Positions 1 to 9,727 of a stretch of DNA of 50,561 bases are shown piece after piece. A program made the translations under genes and the position numbers. Location of the stretch: assembly GCA_005880575.1 (NCBI GenBank), contig VBIZ01000118.1, positions 1 through 50,561 on the forward strand, read 5' to 3'. Position 1 is the first letter of the stretch. Each line of letters opens with the position of its first letter. A model generated the notes under the pieces. It did no database searches. It was given only the letters and a program-made list of their open reading frames with translations, and was not told the DNA's origin. The DNA is from Chloroflexota bacterium. Its GTDB lineage: Bacteria; Chloroflexota; Limnocylindria; P2-11E.

Positions 1-622
1 TGCCCAGGTTCGTGCCAAACGCGCCGAGCGCCGCGACGTGGTCGGGCTCGGCGTCAGCGAGGAGCGCGGCGCCCTGACTGCACGCCGCGTACAGCGAAGC
101 GGTCTTGAGCTCGATGCGGTCGAGGTACGCGGCCTCGCTCGGGAGCGATCGCGTCGCTGTGATCTCGCCGAGCTCGCCGTCGCACAGGGCGAATACGGTT
201 TGCGCGACGATCGCGATGACCTCGGGTTTGGGCAGGACCGCAGCGAGCGCGTAGGCCTTCGCGAAGAGATAGTCGCCGACGATGAGGGCGACATCGTCGT
301 TCCACTTCGCGTTCACCGTCCGGATGTTCCGGCGCATCTCCGCGCGGTCGACGACGTCGTCGTGGACGAGCGATGCGGTATGGACGAGCTCGAGCGATTC
401 AGCGAGGTTGAGCACGACCTCACGATCCTGACCGGGGCCGAATCGCGACGAGAGGAACACGAGCGTCGGCCGCAGGAGCTTGCCCGGCGTGGTGAAGAGA
501 TGCGCGACCGCATCGCGGAAGACCGGATGCGCGCCACGCCCCACATCGAGGAGACGCCGCTCGAGCTCACGCAGCTCGCCCTCGACGGGTGCATAGAAGG
601 TAGCGCTGGCGACCGCCCTCAC
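1..622 (-). CDS. Polyprenyl diphosphate synthase, C-terminus cut by window edge
   Basis: Trans-type isoprenyl diphosphate synthase that condenses isopentenyl diphosphate onto an allylic primer to give the long polyprenyl chain of quinones or lipid carriers. The minus-strand frame is open to the window edge. It reads 'LRPTLVFLSSRFGPG' (substrate-binding region), then the first aspartate-rich motif 'LVHDDVVDRAEMRR' with DDxxD, then 'VGDYLFAKAYALA' and 'LCDGELGEI', all typical of the family. The second aspartate motif lies beyond the edge. I chose GTG at 622 because the in-frame stop just upstream is also the stop of the PBP gene (656-658) and no ATG lies between. The gap to the PBP is 33 nt, so both may share a transcript. 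The product chain length cannot be judged. Confidence 0.88.
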   Translation of the reverse strand, partial: MRAVASATFYAPVEGELRELERRLLDVGRGAHPVFRDAVAHLFTTPGKLLRPTLVFLSSRFGPGQDREVVLNLAESLELVHTASLVHDDVVDRAEMRRNIRTVNAKWNDDVALIVGDYLFAKAYALAAVLPKPEVIAIVAQTVFALCDGELGEITATRSLPSEAAYLDRIELKTASLYAACSQGAALLADAEPDHVAALGAFGTNLG

Positions 623-655
623 GCGGCCGAGTTTAGGGACGAATCCGCGGTTTGC

Positions 656-3010
656 TCAGGGCTTGCGCGTTCGCCCTGGAGGCGGGGTCGGCTGAGGCCC
701 GGGCGGCTGCGTGGCGCCCGGCTGGCCGCTCGACCCGGGCGAGGGCGACGGGCTTTCGATCGGCCGCGGCGCAAAGCCGCAGATCCGCCAGCTGAATCGC
801 CCGTTGTAGCTGTAGGCGCCGGACACCGCGCCCTGCGCCCAGGCGTTGTAGTCCCTCTGCCAGTCCAGGAAGGGCGCCCGAAGATTGATCCCGCACGAGG
901 TGTAGAAGGTGCGGTCGTCTGTGGTCGGCTCGGTGCCCTGCACGTAGTGCTCGGTGAAGCGATAGCCGGGGCAGTTCGGACCAGGAAGAAGTCCCGAGCC
1001 GTTGCCGCCGTACAGCGAGGGGTTCACGCAGACGACCTTGTCGACGATCCCATCCGGACGCGCGTACCAATCGGCCGGCAGGCTGGCGACGACCGTCTTC
1101 ATGTAATCGCGCCAGAGCACGCCGGGCCCGAGCGCCGACGAAATGCCGCGCATCTCCGAGTTGTCGGAGTTGCCCATCCAGATCGCGGTGAGCCGCTGCG
1201 GCGTGAAGCCGATCGCCAGCACGTCCTGCAAGTTGTCGGTGGTTCCCGTCTTGAGAGCGGCAGGGCGGCCGATCGAGGTCCACGGGCCGAACACGAACGA
1301 ACCCTGCGGATTGGTGTTGTCCTTCAGGATGTCGGCCAGGACCCAGGCATAGCGCTGATCGATCACGCGCCGGCCCTCGGGCTTGGAGTAGTCCTTCACC
1401 ACCTTCCCTGACGGGTCGACGATCTTGAGGATGAAGGTCGGCTCTACGCGAACGCCCATATTCGCGATGACCTCGTATGCGCTCGCCATATCGATGAGGC
1501 GCATCTCGCCGGCGCCGATCCCGAACGAGAGGCCGAGCTGCGAGCGATCCCAGTCGCGGTTGATCCCAAGCAGGTGGACCGTGTCGATGATCGCGTCGAC
1601 GCCCACGGTCCGCGTGACCTGGAGCGCCGGGAGGTTGAGCGATTCTCGCAGCGCCTGCCGGATCGTTACCGGCCCGTGCTGCTCCTTCGTCGCGTCCTTC
1701 GGGCTGTAGCTCTTGCCACTGCCGTCGGGCATGTTGAACTGGATGTCGTAGAGCTGGGTCGACGCGGTCATGCCCGCCTTCAACATCCCGGTCAGGTACG
1801 TGAAGAGCTTGAACGTCGAACCCGGCTGGCGGAATGCGATGCCGGCGTGGTCGTAGTCGCCCTGCACCTGGGGCGTGTGCATGTAGTAGTCGTAGCTTCC
1901 GACGTACGCGAGGATCTCGCCGGTGGTCGGGTCCATTGTGATGAGCGCGGCGTTGTTCACGTTGTTGCCCTTGAGGGCGTCGACGTGCTGGCGCACCTCT
2001 TTCTCGGCGAGCTGCTGCATGTTCCAGTCGAGCGACGTGTAGACGTCATAGCCGCCGCGGTACGCGGCCTTCTCACCCAGGACCTGCACGAGCTGCTCGC
2101 GGACACGGAAGGTGAAGTGCGGCGCGTAGAGCGATGTGCTCACCCGCTTGACGACGATCTCCTCGTTCTTCGCGGCCTCGGCTTCGGCCGCCGACGCGTA
2201 GCCGTTGTCCACCATCGCATCGAGAACGAGCGCGCGTCGCGCCTTCGCCCCCTCCATGTTCTGGATCGGGTCGTAGTCCGACGGTGCCTGCGGGAGGCCG
2301 GCGAGAAGCGCCATCTGGCCAAGGGTCAGCTGGTTCAGGTCGGTGGTGCCGAAGTAGGTAGCGACCGCCGCCTTCAGGCCGTAGGCCTGGTTCCCGTAAT
2401 AGATCTGGTTGAAGTACATCTCGAGGATCTGGGACTTGCTGAACGTCCGGGTCGCCTCGATGGCGAGGATCGCCTCCTTGATCTTGCGGGTCAGCGTCGG
2501 GTCATCACCGAGGAGACGCGTCTTGATCAGCTGCTGCGTGATCGTGGAGCCGCCCTGACTGATCCGGCCGCTCGCGCTGTTGACCTGGATCGCACGGATG
2601 ATTCCGCCGATGTCGACGCCGGGGTTGGTCCAGAAGCTTTTGTCCTCGATCGAGATCGTCGCGTCCTGCATGCGCTTGGGGACGGCGTCGATCGAGATGA
2701 GGTCGCGCCGTTCGTCCGACAGCGTGTAGAGCAGGTGCTCGCCGCTTCGGTCATAAATGTGCGTGGTGAGCGGCACGGGCACCGTCGCGAGGTCGCTCGC
2801 CGCGGGAAGATCCGACGCGAAGTAGCCGAACGTCGCCGCCGCCGCGACCCCGACGAAAGCGAGGCCGGCAAACAGGACCGCCGTGAGCACCCCCGCGAAG
2901 GTGCCGACCGGCCGCACCGCGCTGACACGGCGCGAAAGACGCCCGCCCGTCCGGGCAGGAAAACGGTAGGCACGGTAAGCCCGGCCAGGAGCTATCCCCT
3001 TGATGGACAT
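656..3010 (-). CDS. Class A penicillin-binding protein (bifunctional transglycosylase/transpeptidase)
   Basis: Polymerises lipid II and cross-links peptidoglycan on the outer face of the membrane; 784 residues. A basic N-terminus is followed by a membrane anchor at about residues 38-62. The GT51 domain shows 'EDKSFWTNPGVD' and 'QGGSTITQQLIKTR'. The transpeptidase domain shows the catalytic 'GSTFK' tetrad, an SLN motif ('RESLNLPAL') and 'KTGTT'. A Pro/Ser/Gly-rich C-terminal tail (about 30 residues, 'PSPSPGSSGQPGATQ') follows, as in many Gram-positive PBP1 proteins. ATG at 3010 is the only reasonable start before the basic cytoplasmic tail. It lies between an unknown membrane protein upstream and the polyprenyl synthase downstream. 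Confidence 0.95.
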   Translation of the reverse strand: MSIKGIAPGRAYRAYRFPARTGGRLSRRVSAVRPVGTFAGVLTAVLFAGLAFVGVAAAATFGYFASDLPAASDLATVPVPLTTHIYDRSGEHLLYTLSDERRDLISIDAVPKRMQDATISIEDKSFWTNPGVDIGGIIRAIQVNSASGRISQGGSTITQQLIKTRLLGDDPTLTRKIKEAILAIEATRTFSKSQILEMYFNQIYYGNQAYGLKAAVATYFGTTDLNQLTLGQMALLAGLPQAPSDYDPIQNMEGAKARRALVLDAMVDNGYASAAEAEAAKNEEIVVKRVSTSLYAPHFTFRVREQLVQVLGEKAAYRGGYDVYTSLDWNMQQLAEKEVRQHVDALKGNNVNNAALITMDPTTGEILAYVGSYDYYMHTPQVQGDYDHAGIAFRQPGSTFKLFTYLTGMLKAGMTASTQLYDIQFNMPDGSGKSYSPKDATKEQHGPVTIRQALRESLNLPALQVTRTVGVDAIIDTVHLLGINRDWDRSQLGLSFGIGAGEMRLIDMASAYEVIANMGVRVEPTFILKIVDPSGKVVKDYSKPEGRRVIDQRYAWVLADILKDNTNPQGSFVFGPWTSIGRPAALKTGTTDNLQDVLAIGFTPQRLTAIWMGNSDNSEMRGISSALGPGVLWRDYMKTVVASLPADWYARPDGIVDKVVCVNPSLYGGNGSGLLPGPNCPGYRFTEHYVQGTEPTTDDRTFYTSCGINLRAPFLDWQRDYNAWAQGAVSGAYSYNGRFSWRICGFAPRPIESPSPSPGSSGQPGATQPPGPQPTPPPGRTRKP

Positions 3011-3068
3011 CTGGTCTGGTTAACGCTCGGGATGCACGGTTCGTGCCATTAGCCGAGGCAGTGGTCGC

Positions 3069-3584
3069 CTAGCGCCGTGCAAAGCGTCCATACAAGCGAG
3101 CGCTAAGCGCAGCCCAGCCCCGCACGGGGCGCGCCTGGAGCGATTCGCGCAGGAAGCGCTGCGCCTCCCGGGCGTCGCCCTCCCACCCTTCGATCAGCAG
3201 CCGATCCTCTGGGCGGAGCGAGTTCGCGGGGCCGCGCCGCTCCATCGCCATCTCCGCTAGAGACATCCGGTCATAGAGCTCGGCAACCGCTGCGGCCGCC
3301 GGAGCGGCGTATTGCGCGAGGATCGCGCTGTATCGGGCGAACTCGCCGTTCTCGAGCGTCACCGCCTGCTTCGTCTGGTCGAACATCGTGGTGAGCTCGA
3401 GGTTGGCCGCGAGCTCGCGGTCGACGGCGTTCACGGCTTCCGTGAGCTCGCGCCGCTCGTCCGGGTCGGGCGCGATAGGGCGCGCGAGCCAGCCGGCCAG
3501 CGCGGCGGCCGCGGCGACTACCGCGGCGACGAGGTACGGCACATCCCCATCGTCCCACGTCGGCGCTGTATCCATCGCGCGCAT
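3069..3584 (-). CDS. Membrane-anchored protein of unknown function
   Basis: 171 residues that I do not recognise. One hydrophobic segment ('PYLVAAVVAAAAALAGWLA', about residues 16-34) near the N-terminus is followed by a charged, mostly helical region rich in Glu/Arg ('DERRELTEAVNAVDREL') that could form a coiled coil facing the cytoplasm or the outside. Codon use matches neighbouring genes. An alternative ATG lies three codons in. It sits 58 nt upstream of the PBP gene on the same strand and is divergent from the ATPase gene at 3618, so it may share a bidirectional promoter region with it. Confidence 0.65.
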   Translation of the reverse strand: MRAMDTAPTWDDGDVPYLVAAVVAAAAALAGWLARPIAPDPDERRELTEAVNAVDRELAANLELTTMFDQTKQAVTLENGEFARYSAILAQYAAPAAAAVAELYDRMSLAEMAMERRGPANSLRPEDRLLIEGWEGDAREAQRFLRESLQARPVRGWAALSARLYGRFARR

Positions 3585-3603
3585 GTCTTTGATACATCAC
3601 GTG

Positions 3604-3609
3604 TATGAT
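3604..3609 (+). promoter_or_regulatory. Candidate -10 element for a leaderless ATPase mRNA
   Basis: TATGAT (5 of 6 to the TATAAT consensus) lies 8 nt before the ATG at 3618, so transcription would begin at or next to the start codon; no Shine-Dalgarno sequence is visible. An inverted repeat ATACA-N5-TGTAT (3592-3606) overlaps it and could be an operator. No clear -35 is seen. Confidence 0.4.
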
Positions 3610-3617
3610 GCGCGGCA

Positions 3618-4823
3618 ATGCTCCGACCGCGCGAGCGGACACTCGCGACGCCGTACTTCCCTGTCGGCGGTCCCGTCCCCGCGGCCGACCTCGTCGGTCG
3701 CGAGACCTACCTGCGACGCCTTATCGAGCGGCTCGAGGACGGCCAGCACGTCCTCATCTCCGGTCCCCGCCGGATCGGCAAAACGTCGATCATCATCGAG
3801 GCCCTGCGCCGGCTGCGCCGCCACGGCGCGTACACCGCGTACGTCGACTGCCTCGGCGCGACCGACATTCGTGGACTGGGCGAGCGTCTGGCGGACGCGG
3901 TGCTGCAGAACCTTTCGGGTGTCGAGCGGAGCTTCGAGCAGGCCAAGGCGATTGCAGCGGGGATGCAGCCGACGGTGAAGGTGAAGTACGAGCACGTCGA
4001 GCTCGCGCTGCAGCTCGCCCGCGAGACGAATGCCCAGCGTTTCTTCGAGGGCGCCCTCGACCTCGCACAAGGCCTGGCCAAGCGCTCGGGCAAGCGGGTC
4101 GTGGTGGTGCTCGACGAGTTCCAGGCCGCAGGCCGGCTTGGGCCGCGTGTGTTCGATGTCATGCGCACCCGGTTCCAAGCGCACCGCGGCGTGAGCTACG
4201 CGTTCCTCGGGTCCGAGCAGGGCATCCTCGAGGAGCTCTTCAGCGCGAAGGGGCACGCGTTCTACCGCTTCGCCGTGCCGCTCGATCTCACGGATGCGGG
4301 CGGGCACCGCTTCGGGATCGACCCGGACGATTGGCTCGAATATCTGAAGGCCAAATTCGCCGCGAAGAAGATGACGATCGACGATGCGAGCGTCGACCGC
4401 CTCCTCGATGCGACGGGCGGCCATCCTCAGGACACGATGCAGGTGTGCGCGGCGCTTTACTACCTGATGCGCGACGCTGGCTCGCGTAGCGTGACGCCCG
4501 ACCTTCTCGAGGTCGCATACGAGCAGGCCATGCGCGAGCTGGAGCGGCCGTTCGCGCTCCACTGGACCGAGCTCGGGTCGCACAAGTACCTGCAGCAGGT
4601 CGCGAAGCGCATCGCTCATCGCGCGGTGCTCTATGCGGCGGACGCGGACGGAGGCGCCGTGCCGCGTCCCGAAGTACTGCGCGCGCTCGCCGCGCTGCAG
4701 GAGCGCGGTCTCGCCGTGCGCCTCGGGCGCGGCCGCTACGACTTCGTCGAGCCGATGTTCGGCGAATACGTGCGCCGCCTCGATGAGGGCCTCATGTCAC
4801 CGGGTACTCTTCCGGCGCGATGA
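3618..4823 (+). CDS. Archaeal-type AAA/STAND ATPase with C-terminal winged helix
   Basis: 401-residue P-loop ATPase resembling the PF01637 (archaeal ATPase) group. Walker A is 'GPRRIGKTS' (about residues 51-59) and Walker B 'VVVVLDEFQ'. The 'LGSEQGILEELF' stretch fits sensor 1, and 'GGHPQDTMQVCAALYYLM' is the typical GxP region of the lid domain. The C-terminal part ('VLRALAALQERGLAVRLGRGRYDFVEPMFGEYVRR') is a winged-helix-like module seen in this family. Members are often associated with mobile or defence loci but the substrate is unknown. The gene overlaps the next one by 4 nt (ATGA). Its start has a TATGAT element 8 nt upstream, suggesting a leaderless transcript. Confidence 0.85.
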   Translation: MLRPRERTLATPYFPVGGPVPAADLVGRETYLRRLIERLEDGQHVLISGPRRIGKTSIIIEALRRLRRHGAYTAYVDCLGATDIRGLGERLADAVLQNLSGVERSFEQAKAIAAGMQPTVKVKYEHVELALQLARETNAQRFFEGALDLAQGLAKRSGKRVVVVLDEFQAAGRLGPRVFDVMRTRFQAHRGVSYAFLGSEQGILEELFSAKGHAFYRFAVPLDLTDAGGHRFGIDPDDWLEYLKAKFAAKKMTIDDASVDRLLDATGGHPQDTMQVCAALYYLMRDAGSRSVTPDLLEVAYEQAMRELERPFALHWTELGSHKYLQQVAKRIAHRAVLYAADADGGAVPRPEVLRALAALQERGLAVRLGRGRYDFVEPMFGEYVRRLDEGLMSPGTLPAR

Positions 4824-5017
4824 CTAGCAGCGGCCGCCAACCCCCTATCGAGCCCCGCGCCGGTGTGAAGGTCCGCTTTGGACCGGACCGTCGGGTGGGC
4901 GAGCTCGTGCGGCCGTCACCGAACGGCGAAGAGTGGCTGGTCAAGGATCGGTTCGGGAAATTCTGGGTGGCGACGAACCGGCTGGTGCTGGAGGACGAAG
5001 AGACCGCAGCGCATTGA
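4820..5017 (+). CDS. Small SH3-like protein, partner of the upstream ATPase
   Basis: 65 residues, starting at an ATG that overlaps the ATPase stop codon (ATGA), a strong sign of translational coupling. The pattern 'GVKVRFGPDRRVGELVRP...EEWLVKDRFGKFWVATNRLVLED' alternates short beta strands and turns and looks like a small SH3/KOW-type barrel. This fold assignment is my inference from pattern only. The coupling suggests it works with the ATPase, perhaps as a binding or regulatory subunit. Confidence 0.6.
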   Translation: MTSSGRQPPIEPRAGVKVRFGPDRRVGELVRPSPNGEEWLVKDRFGKFWVATNRLVLEDEETAAH

Positions 5018-5060
5018 GCGCCGCGGCCTCTGTCGCCTTCGCGCTATGCCACGCGTCGCG

Positions 5061-5333
5061 TCAGGCGACTACGCCGCGCCGGCCGCCCATCGCCCGCCAG
5101 ATCAGGAGCACGATGATCGCGCCGATGACCGAGCCGATGATGCCCGCGGCCGAGAGCGTCAGCGTCCCACCAAAGATGAGAGCCGCGAGCGTTCCACCGA
5201 CGAACGAACCGACGATCCCCAGGACCATGGTCCCGAGCCAGCCCATCGGGTCCGGGCCTGGCACGAGCGCGCGCGCGATGAACCCGGCGATCAAGCCGAC
5301 GACCGCGAAGACGATCAGCCCCCAAAGGTCCAT
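5061..5333 (-). CDS. GlsB/YeaQ/YmgE family membrane protein
   Basis: 90-residue hydrophobic protein of the transglycosylase-associated (Transgly_assoc) family. It has three membrane segments with the typical Gly-rich pattern: 'LIVFAVVGLIAGFIARALVPG', 'LGTMVLGIVGSFVGGTLAALIFGG' and 'GIIGSVIGAIIVLLIWRA'. These proteins are small inner-membrane proteins linked to general stress in other bacteria; the biochemical role is unknown. A good ribosome binding site (GGAGGT) lies 7 nt before the ATG. Confidence 0.9.
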   Translation of the reverse strand: MDLWGLIVFAVVGLIAGFIARALVPGPDPMGWLGTMVLGIVGSFVGGTLAALIFGGTLTLSAAGIIGSVIGAIIVLLIWRAMGGRRGVVA

Positions 5334-5407
5334 ACAGACACCTCCGTTTTGTTAGGGATCTCTCGTCTGCACCAACCGTGCCGCCGCCGAGCAGGCCCCG
5401 GCTGCAG

Positions 5408-5479
5408 TACCCCCGAGGCGAATCGAACGCCTGTCTACGGCTCCGGAGGCCGTCGCTCTATCCGCTGAGCTACGGGGGC
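5408..5479 (-). tRNA. tRNA-Arg (anticodon CCG)
   Basis: Folds as a 72-nt cloverleaf on the minus strand. The acceptor is GCCCCCG/CGGGGGT with discriminator A. The D arm is GCTC-N8-GAGC, the anticodon arm ACGGC-CTCCGGA-GCCGT gives anticodon CCG, and the T arm is AGGCG-TTCGATT-CGCCT. The variable loop is short. CCA is not encoded. The first acceptor pair is G-U. It reads CGG, a common Arg codon at this GC content. Confidence 0.95.
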
Positions 5480-5511
5480 GGGCGGGCCCAATTCTAGGTC
5501 TCGGCAACTGC

Positions 5512-5517
5512 TAGCGT
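5512..5517 (+). promoter_or_regulatory. Candidate -10 element TAGCGT upstream of tatC
   Basis: TAGCGT fits TANNNT and lies 12 nt before the tatC ATG. The same hexamer lies 12 nt before the MFS gene (48243-48248) and 11 nt before the GT-C gene (35743-35748, minus). This would give a leader of only a few nucleotides. Confidence 0.3.
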
Positions 5518-5529
5518 GGCCGTCGACAG

Positions 5530-6285
5530 ATGACCGCGGGCACGACCACGCGCGAGCGCGACAAAGAGCTCTCGCTCGTACAGCACCTCGGCGAGCTCCG
5601 GAGCCGTCTTGTCGTTTCGGCGATCGCACTCGTCGTTGGGACAGCCATCGCGTTCTACTTCGGGACGCAGCTCATCCGTCTTCTCCTCATCCCCGTGGAC
5701 TGCACCTTCATTCCGACGTACTCGTGCCACGAGCCGCCGACGACGCTCGTCTCGTTCAGCCCGACCGAGAACTTCACGACGTACTTCCGCGTGGCGCTCT
5801 TCGCGGGGTTCGCGCTGGCGATGCCGGTGATCCTGTATGAGATCTACGCCTACATCGACCCAGCGCTTCTCCCGAAGGAGCGCCGCTTCATCCGGTTTAT
5901 GGGCCTACCGGTCATCGGCCTCTTCCTCGCCGGAATGCTGTTCTGCTACTTCCTCCTGCTGCCGAACGCGATCAAGTTCCTCATCAATTTCGGCGACGAG
6001 GTGATCAAGAACCAGCTTCGCGCGGCCGACTATCTCTCGTTCGTCACGATCTTCATCCTGGGGATGGGCCTGATCTTCGAGGTTCCGGCGGCGATATTCG
6101 CCCTCATCAAGATCCACGTCATCACGCGGCAGTGGCTCGCCAAGCAGCGCCGCTACGCGATACTCGCGGCGTTCGTCATCGGCGCGATCATCACGCCCAC
6201 GCCGGACCCCTTCAACCAGACGCTGGTCGCGGTCCCGATTTATCTCCTGTTCGAGCTGGGTTTGTTCCTCGCACGCTTCGCCTGA
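5530..6285 (+). CDS. tatC: Sec-independent protein translocase TatC
   Basis: 251-residue multi-spanning core of the twin-arginine translocase, which binds twin-arginine signal peptides and exports folded proteins. The N-terminal signature '[17 protein letters not shown]' and the conserved Pro/Glu/Phe stretch '[40 protein letters not shown]' (split over the first loops) are clear; 'ALLPKERRF' is the typical cytoplasmic loop. Six hydrophobic segments can be counted. Neither tatA nor tatB is adjacent. The 3' end overlaps the convergent rarA gene by 74 nt. Confidence 0.95.
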   Translation: MTAGTTTRERDKELSLVQHLGELRSRLVVSAIALVVGTAIAFYFGTQLIRLLLIPVDCTFIPTYSCHEPPTTLVSFSPTENFTTYFRVALFAGFALAMPVILYEIYAYIDPALLPKERRFIRFMGLPVIGLFLAGMLFCYFLLLPNAIKFLINFGDEVIKNQLRAADYLSFVTIFILGMGLIFEVPAAIFALIKIHVITRQWLAKQRRYAILAAFVIGAIITPTPDPFNQTLVAVPIYLLFELGLFLARFA

Positions 6286-7555
6286 GCTCCTCGAGCCGCG
6301 CCCGGAGCTTCGCCTCGGCGCCGAGGTCGGTCGGCTCGTAGTACCGCCGCCCGGCGAGGGAATCCGGCAGGTACGTCTCGTCCGGCGCGACGTGACCTTC
6401 GAAGTCGTGCGCGTACTTGTATCCCCGGCCGTATCCCTGCTCGGCCATCAGCCGGGTGGGCGCGTTGCGAAGGTGAAGGGGCACCGGGTCCACCCGCGTC
6501 TCGGCAAGGTCGTGCTGGAGCTCGCCGAGACCGCGCTTCAACGAGTCCGACTTTGGCGCGAGGGCGAGGTACACGGTCGCTTCGGCAAGCGGGAAGTACG
6601 CCTCGGGCAGCCCGATGAGATGGGTCGCCTGCTGGGCAGCACTCGCGATGACCAGAGCCTGCGGGTCCGCGAGCCCGACGTCCTCGCCCGCGAGGATGAC
6701 GATGCGCCGCGCGATGAACATCGGATCCTCGCCCGCGTCGATCATCCGCATGAGCCAGTACAGGGCGGCATCCGGGTCCGAGCCGCGCACGCTCTTGATG
6801 AACGCCGAGATCGTGTCGTAGTGCTGGTCGCCGGCGCGGTCATAGAGGAGGGAGCGCCGCTGGAGCGCCTCCTTGACCTCGTCGATCCCGACGGGCTTCT
6901 TCCCCCCGGGTCCGGGCACCGCGGAGTCCGCCGCCAGCTCGAGCGCGTTGAGGGCGACGCGCGCGTCACCGTTGCTCAGGGCGACCAGACCGTCCATAGC
7001 ATCTTTGGTGAGCTCGACCGAACCGCCGAGGCCGCGCTCGTCGGCGAGGGCACGTTCGACGATCACCCTCACATCGTCTTCGGTGAGCGGCTTCAGCGTG
7101 AACACGCGGGATCGCGATAGGAGCGCCGAGTTCACCTCGAACGACGGGTTCTCCGTGGTCGCGCCCAGGAGGGTGACGTCCCCGTTCTCGACGTACGGCA
7201 GCACCACGTCCTGCTGCGCCTTGTTGAATCGGTGGATCTCGTCGATGAAGAGGACCGTGCCCTGATTGGTGAGACCGCGGAGCTTCCGCGACTCATCGAT
7301 GATCTTGCGCAGCTCGGCCACACCCGAAGCGACGGCGGAGATCGCCACGAAGCGGGAATTCGTACGCTTCGCGCCGATCGCCGCGAGGGTCGTCTTCCCG
7401 GTGCCCGGCGGACCCCACAGGATCATCGACGGCAGCTGCCCCGCCTCCATCGCCTTCCGCAGTACGCGGCCCTTCCCGACAAGATGACCTTGCCCGACGA
7501 ACTCATCGAGGTCGCGCGGTCGCATTCGCGCGGCGAGCGGTTGGGCCTGCGTCAT
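6212..7555 (-). CDS. rarA: Replication-associated recombination protein RarA/MgsA (AAA ATPase)
   Basis: AAA+ ATPase related to clamp loaders and RuvB that acts at stalled replication forks. '[18 protein letters not shown]' is the family N-terminus. Walker A is '[13 protein letters not shown]', Walker B '[16 protein letters not shown]', and sensor 1 '[24 protein letters not shown]' is near-invariant for RarA. I use ATG at 7555; a TTG at 7576 would add seven residues. It is 447 residues long, normal size. The last ~25 codons, after 'RARLEELRR', are antisense to the end of tatC and poorly conserved in type, so the overlap probably reflects a C-terminal extension. Confidence 0.95.
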   Translation of the reverse strand: MTQAQPLAARMRPRDLDEFVGQGHLVGKGRVLRKAMEAGQLPSMILWGPPGTGKTTLAAIGAKRTNSRFVAISAVASGVAELRKIIDESRKLRGLTNQGTVLFIDEIHRFNKAQQDVVLPYVENGDVTLLGATTENPSFEVNSALLSRSRVFTLKPLTEDDVRVIVERALADERGLGGSVELTKDAMDGLVALSNGDARVALNALELAADSAVPGPGGKKPVGIDEVKEALQRRSLLYDRAGDQHYDTISAFIKSVRGSDPDAALYWLMRMIDAGEDPMFIARRIVILAGEDVGLADPQALVIASAAQQATHLIGLPEAYFPLAEATVYLALAPKSDSLKRGLGELQHDLAETRVDPVPLHLRNAPTRLMAEQGYGRGYKYAHDFEGHVAPDETYLPDSLAGRRYYEPTDLGAEAKLRARLEELRRSVRGTNPARTGDKSGPRPASG

Positions 7556-7611
7556 TCCGCGATTGTCCCACCGCAACCGATTTGCCGCTTCCTGACCTAT
7601 AAACAGTCGCT

Positions 7612-7617
7612 TATCCT
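7612..7617 (+). promoter_or_regulatory. Candidate -10 element for the ArsR/PI-lipid cluster
   Basis: TATCCT (TANNNT) lies 8 nt before the GTG at 7626, the same geometry as at 3604-3618, and no Shine-Dalgarno precedes the GTG. It would be the likely promoter of the whole lipid cluster. If translation instead starts at CTG 7644, GGAGGG at 7635-7640 would serve as ribosome binding site. Confidence 0.35.
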
Positions 7618-7625
7618 ATGAGATC

Positions 7626-7946
7626 GTGGAACGTGGAGGGATCCTGAGCCCGTCCAGCCTGCGCGAGCTGCGGAGCTATTACCGCGCGCTCGGCGACGTG
7701 AATCGTCTTCGTATCGTCCACATCCTCGTCACCGAAGGCGAGCAACCGGTCTCGGAGCTCGCGCGCCGCCTGCGGATCAGCCAGCCCCTCATGTCCTGGC
7801 ACCTGCGGCGCTTGCGACGTGCCGGGATCGTGCGGATGGAGCGTGTGGGGCGCGAGGTCCGCTGCTCGTTCGATCGCGAGCAGTTCGCGGAGCTCAACGC
7901 TCGCGGCTTTCGCCTACTCATGAACCGAGCCGAGGCGCAGGCGTGA
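7626..7946 (+). CDS. ArsR-type winged-helix regulator
   Basis: 106-residue DNA-binding protein. 'YYRALGDVNRLRIVHILVTEGEQPVSELARRLRISQPLMSWHLRRLRRAGIV' is a classic ArsR helix-turn-helix followed by the wing 'RMERVGREVRCSFD'. No cysteine-based metal site like ELCVCDL is visible, so it may sense something other than a metal. It overlaps the next gene by 4 nt (GTGA) and is the first gene of the phosphatidylinositol cluster, so it probably regulates that cluster or itself. Start: GTG at 7626 fits a leaderless mRNA; CTG at 7644 is an alternative. Confidence 0.88.
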   Translation: MERGGILSPSSLRELRSYYRALGDVNRLRIVHILVTEGEQPVSELARRLRISQPLMSWHLRRLRRAGIVRMERVGREVRCSFDREQFAELNARGFRLLMNRAEAQA

Positions 7947-8563
7947 GCCACGGAGTCGTACCGGATCGGCTTGCCGAAGGCGCGCGGGCGGGCATCGGGC
8001 CGTTGGCCCGAGCGCTTGCCGGCATGGGCATATCGGCGAACGCCGTGACGATCGCCGGGGGCGTGCTGACGATCGTCGGCTCGGGATTCGTGGCCGCATC
8101 GTGGCCGCTTCCGGCGCTCCTCGTCCTGCTCGTCGGGACCCTCGCCGACACGCTCGACGGGCAGCTGGCAAAGGCGGCCGGCGGCGGCACGCGCCTCGGA
8201 GCCTTCCTCGATTCGACGGTCGACCGCATCGCGGACGGGGCGCTGTTCGTCGGGGCGGCCGGGGCCGGCGCGAACCTGGGCCAGCCCCTTCTCCTCTGGT
8301 CCTCCCTCATCGCGCTCGTCGCGTCGTCCCTGGTCCCCTACGTGCGCGCGAAAGCCGAATCCCTCGGCGTGAGCGCGAGCGTCGGCCCGGCCCCGCGCGA
8401 GGCGCGCATCGTCATCTTCCTCATCGGTCTCGCGGCGTGGGCCTTGTTCGATCTCGAGGCTCTGTTCGTCGCCGCGATCTTCGTCCTCGCCGTCCTCTCG
8501 ACGATCACGTTCGCTCTCCGGGTGGTCCACGTGAGCCGCAAGCTATCCACAAGAGAAAGGTAG
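7943..8563 (+). CDS. CDP-alcohol phosphatidyltransferase, probable phosphatidylinositol-phosphate synthase
   Basis: 206-residue membrane enzyme that transfers a phosphatidyl group from CDP-diacylglycerol to an alcohol. The family motif DGx2ARx8Gx3Dx3D is read here as 'DGQLAKAAGGGTRLGAFLDS' followed by TVD, with Lys in place of the usual Arg. About five or six hydrophobic segments are seen. Because the next gene makes inositol phosphate and the cluster continues with PatA- and PimA-like genes, the likely acceptor is inositol 1-phosphate, giving phosphatidylinositol phosphate as in mycobacteria. Phosphatidylglycerol-phosphate synthase is the main alternative. It overlaps the ArsR gene by 4 nt. 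Confidence 0.85.
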   Translation: MSHGVVPDRLAEGARAGIGPLARALAGMGISANAVTIAGGVLTIVGSGFVAASWPLPALLVLLVGTLADTLDGQLAKAAGGGTRLGAFLDSTVDRIADGALFVGAAGAGANLGQPLLLWSSLIALVASSLVPYVRAKAESLGVSASVGPAPREARIVIFLIGLAAWALFDLEALFVAAIFVLAVLSTITFALRVVHVSRKLSTRER

Positions 8564-8575
8564 ATATCCGAAGGC

Positions 8576-9727
<1,152 letters not shown>

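Noticed and set aside
38-1411. Long plus-strand open frame over the polyprenyl synthase and PBP region
   Set aside because: Antisense shadow caused by high GC; the minus-strand frames carry clear family motifs.
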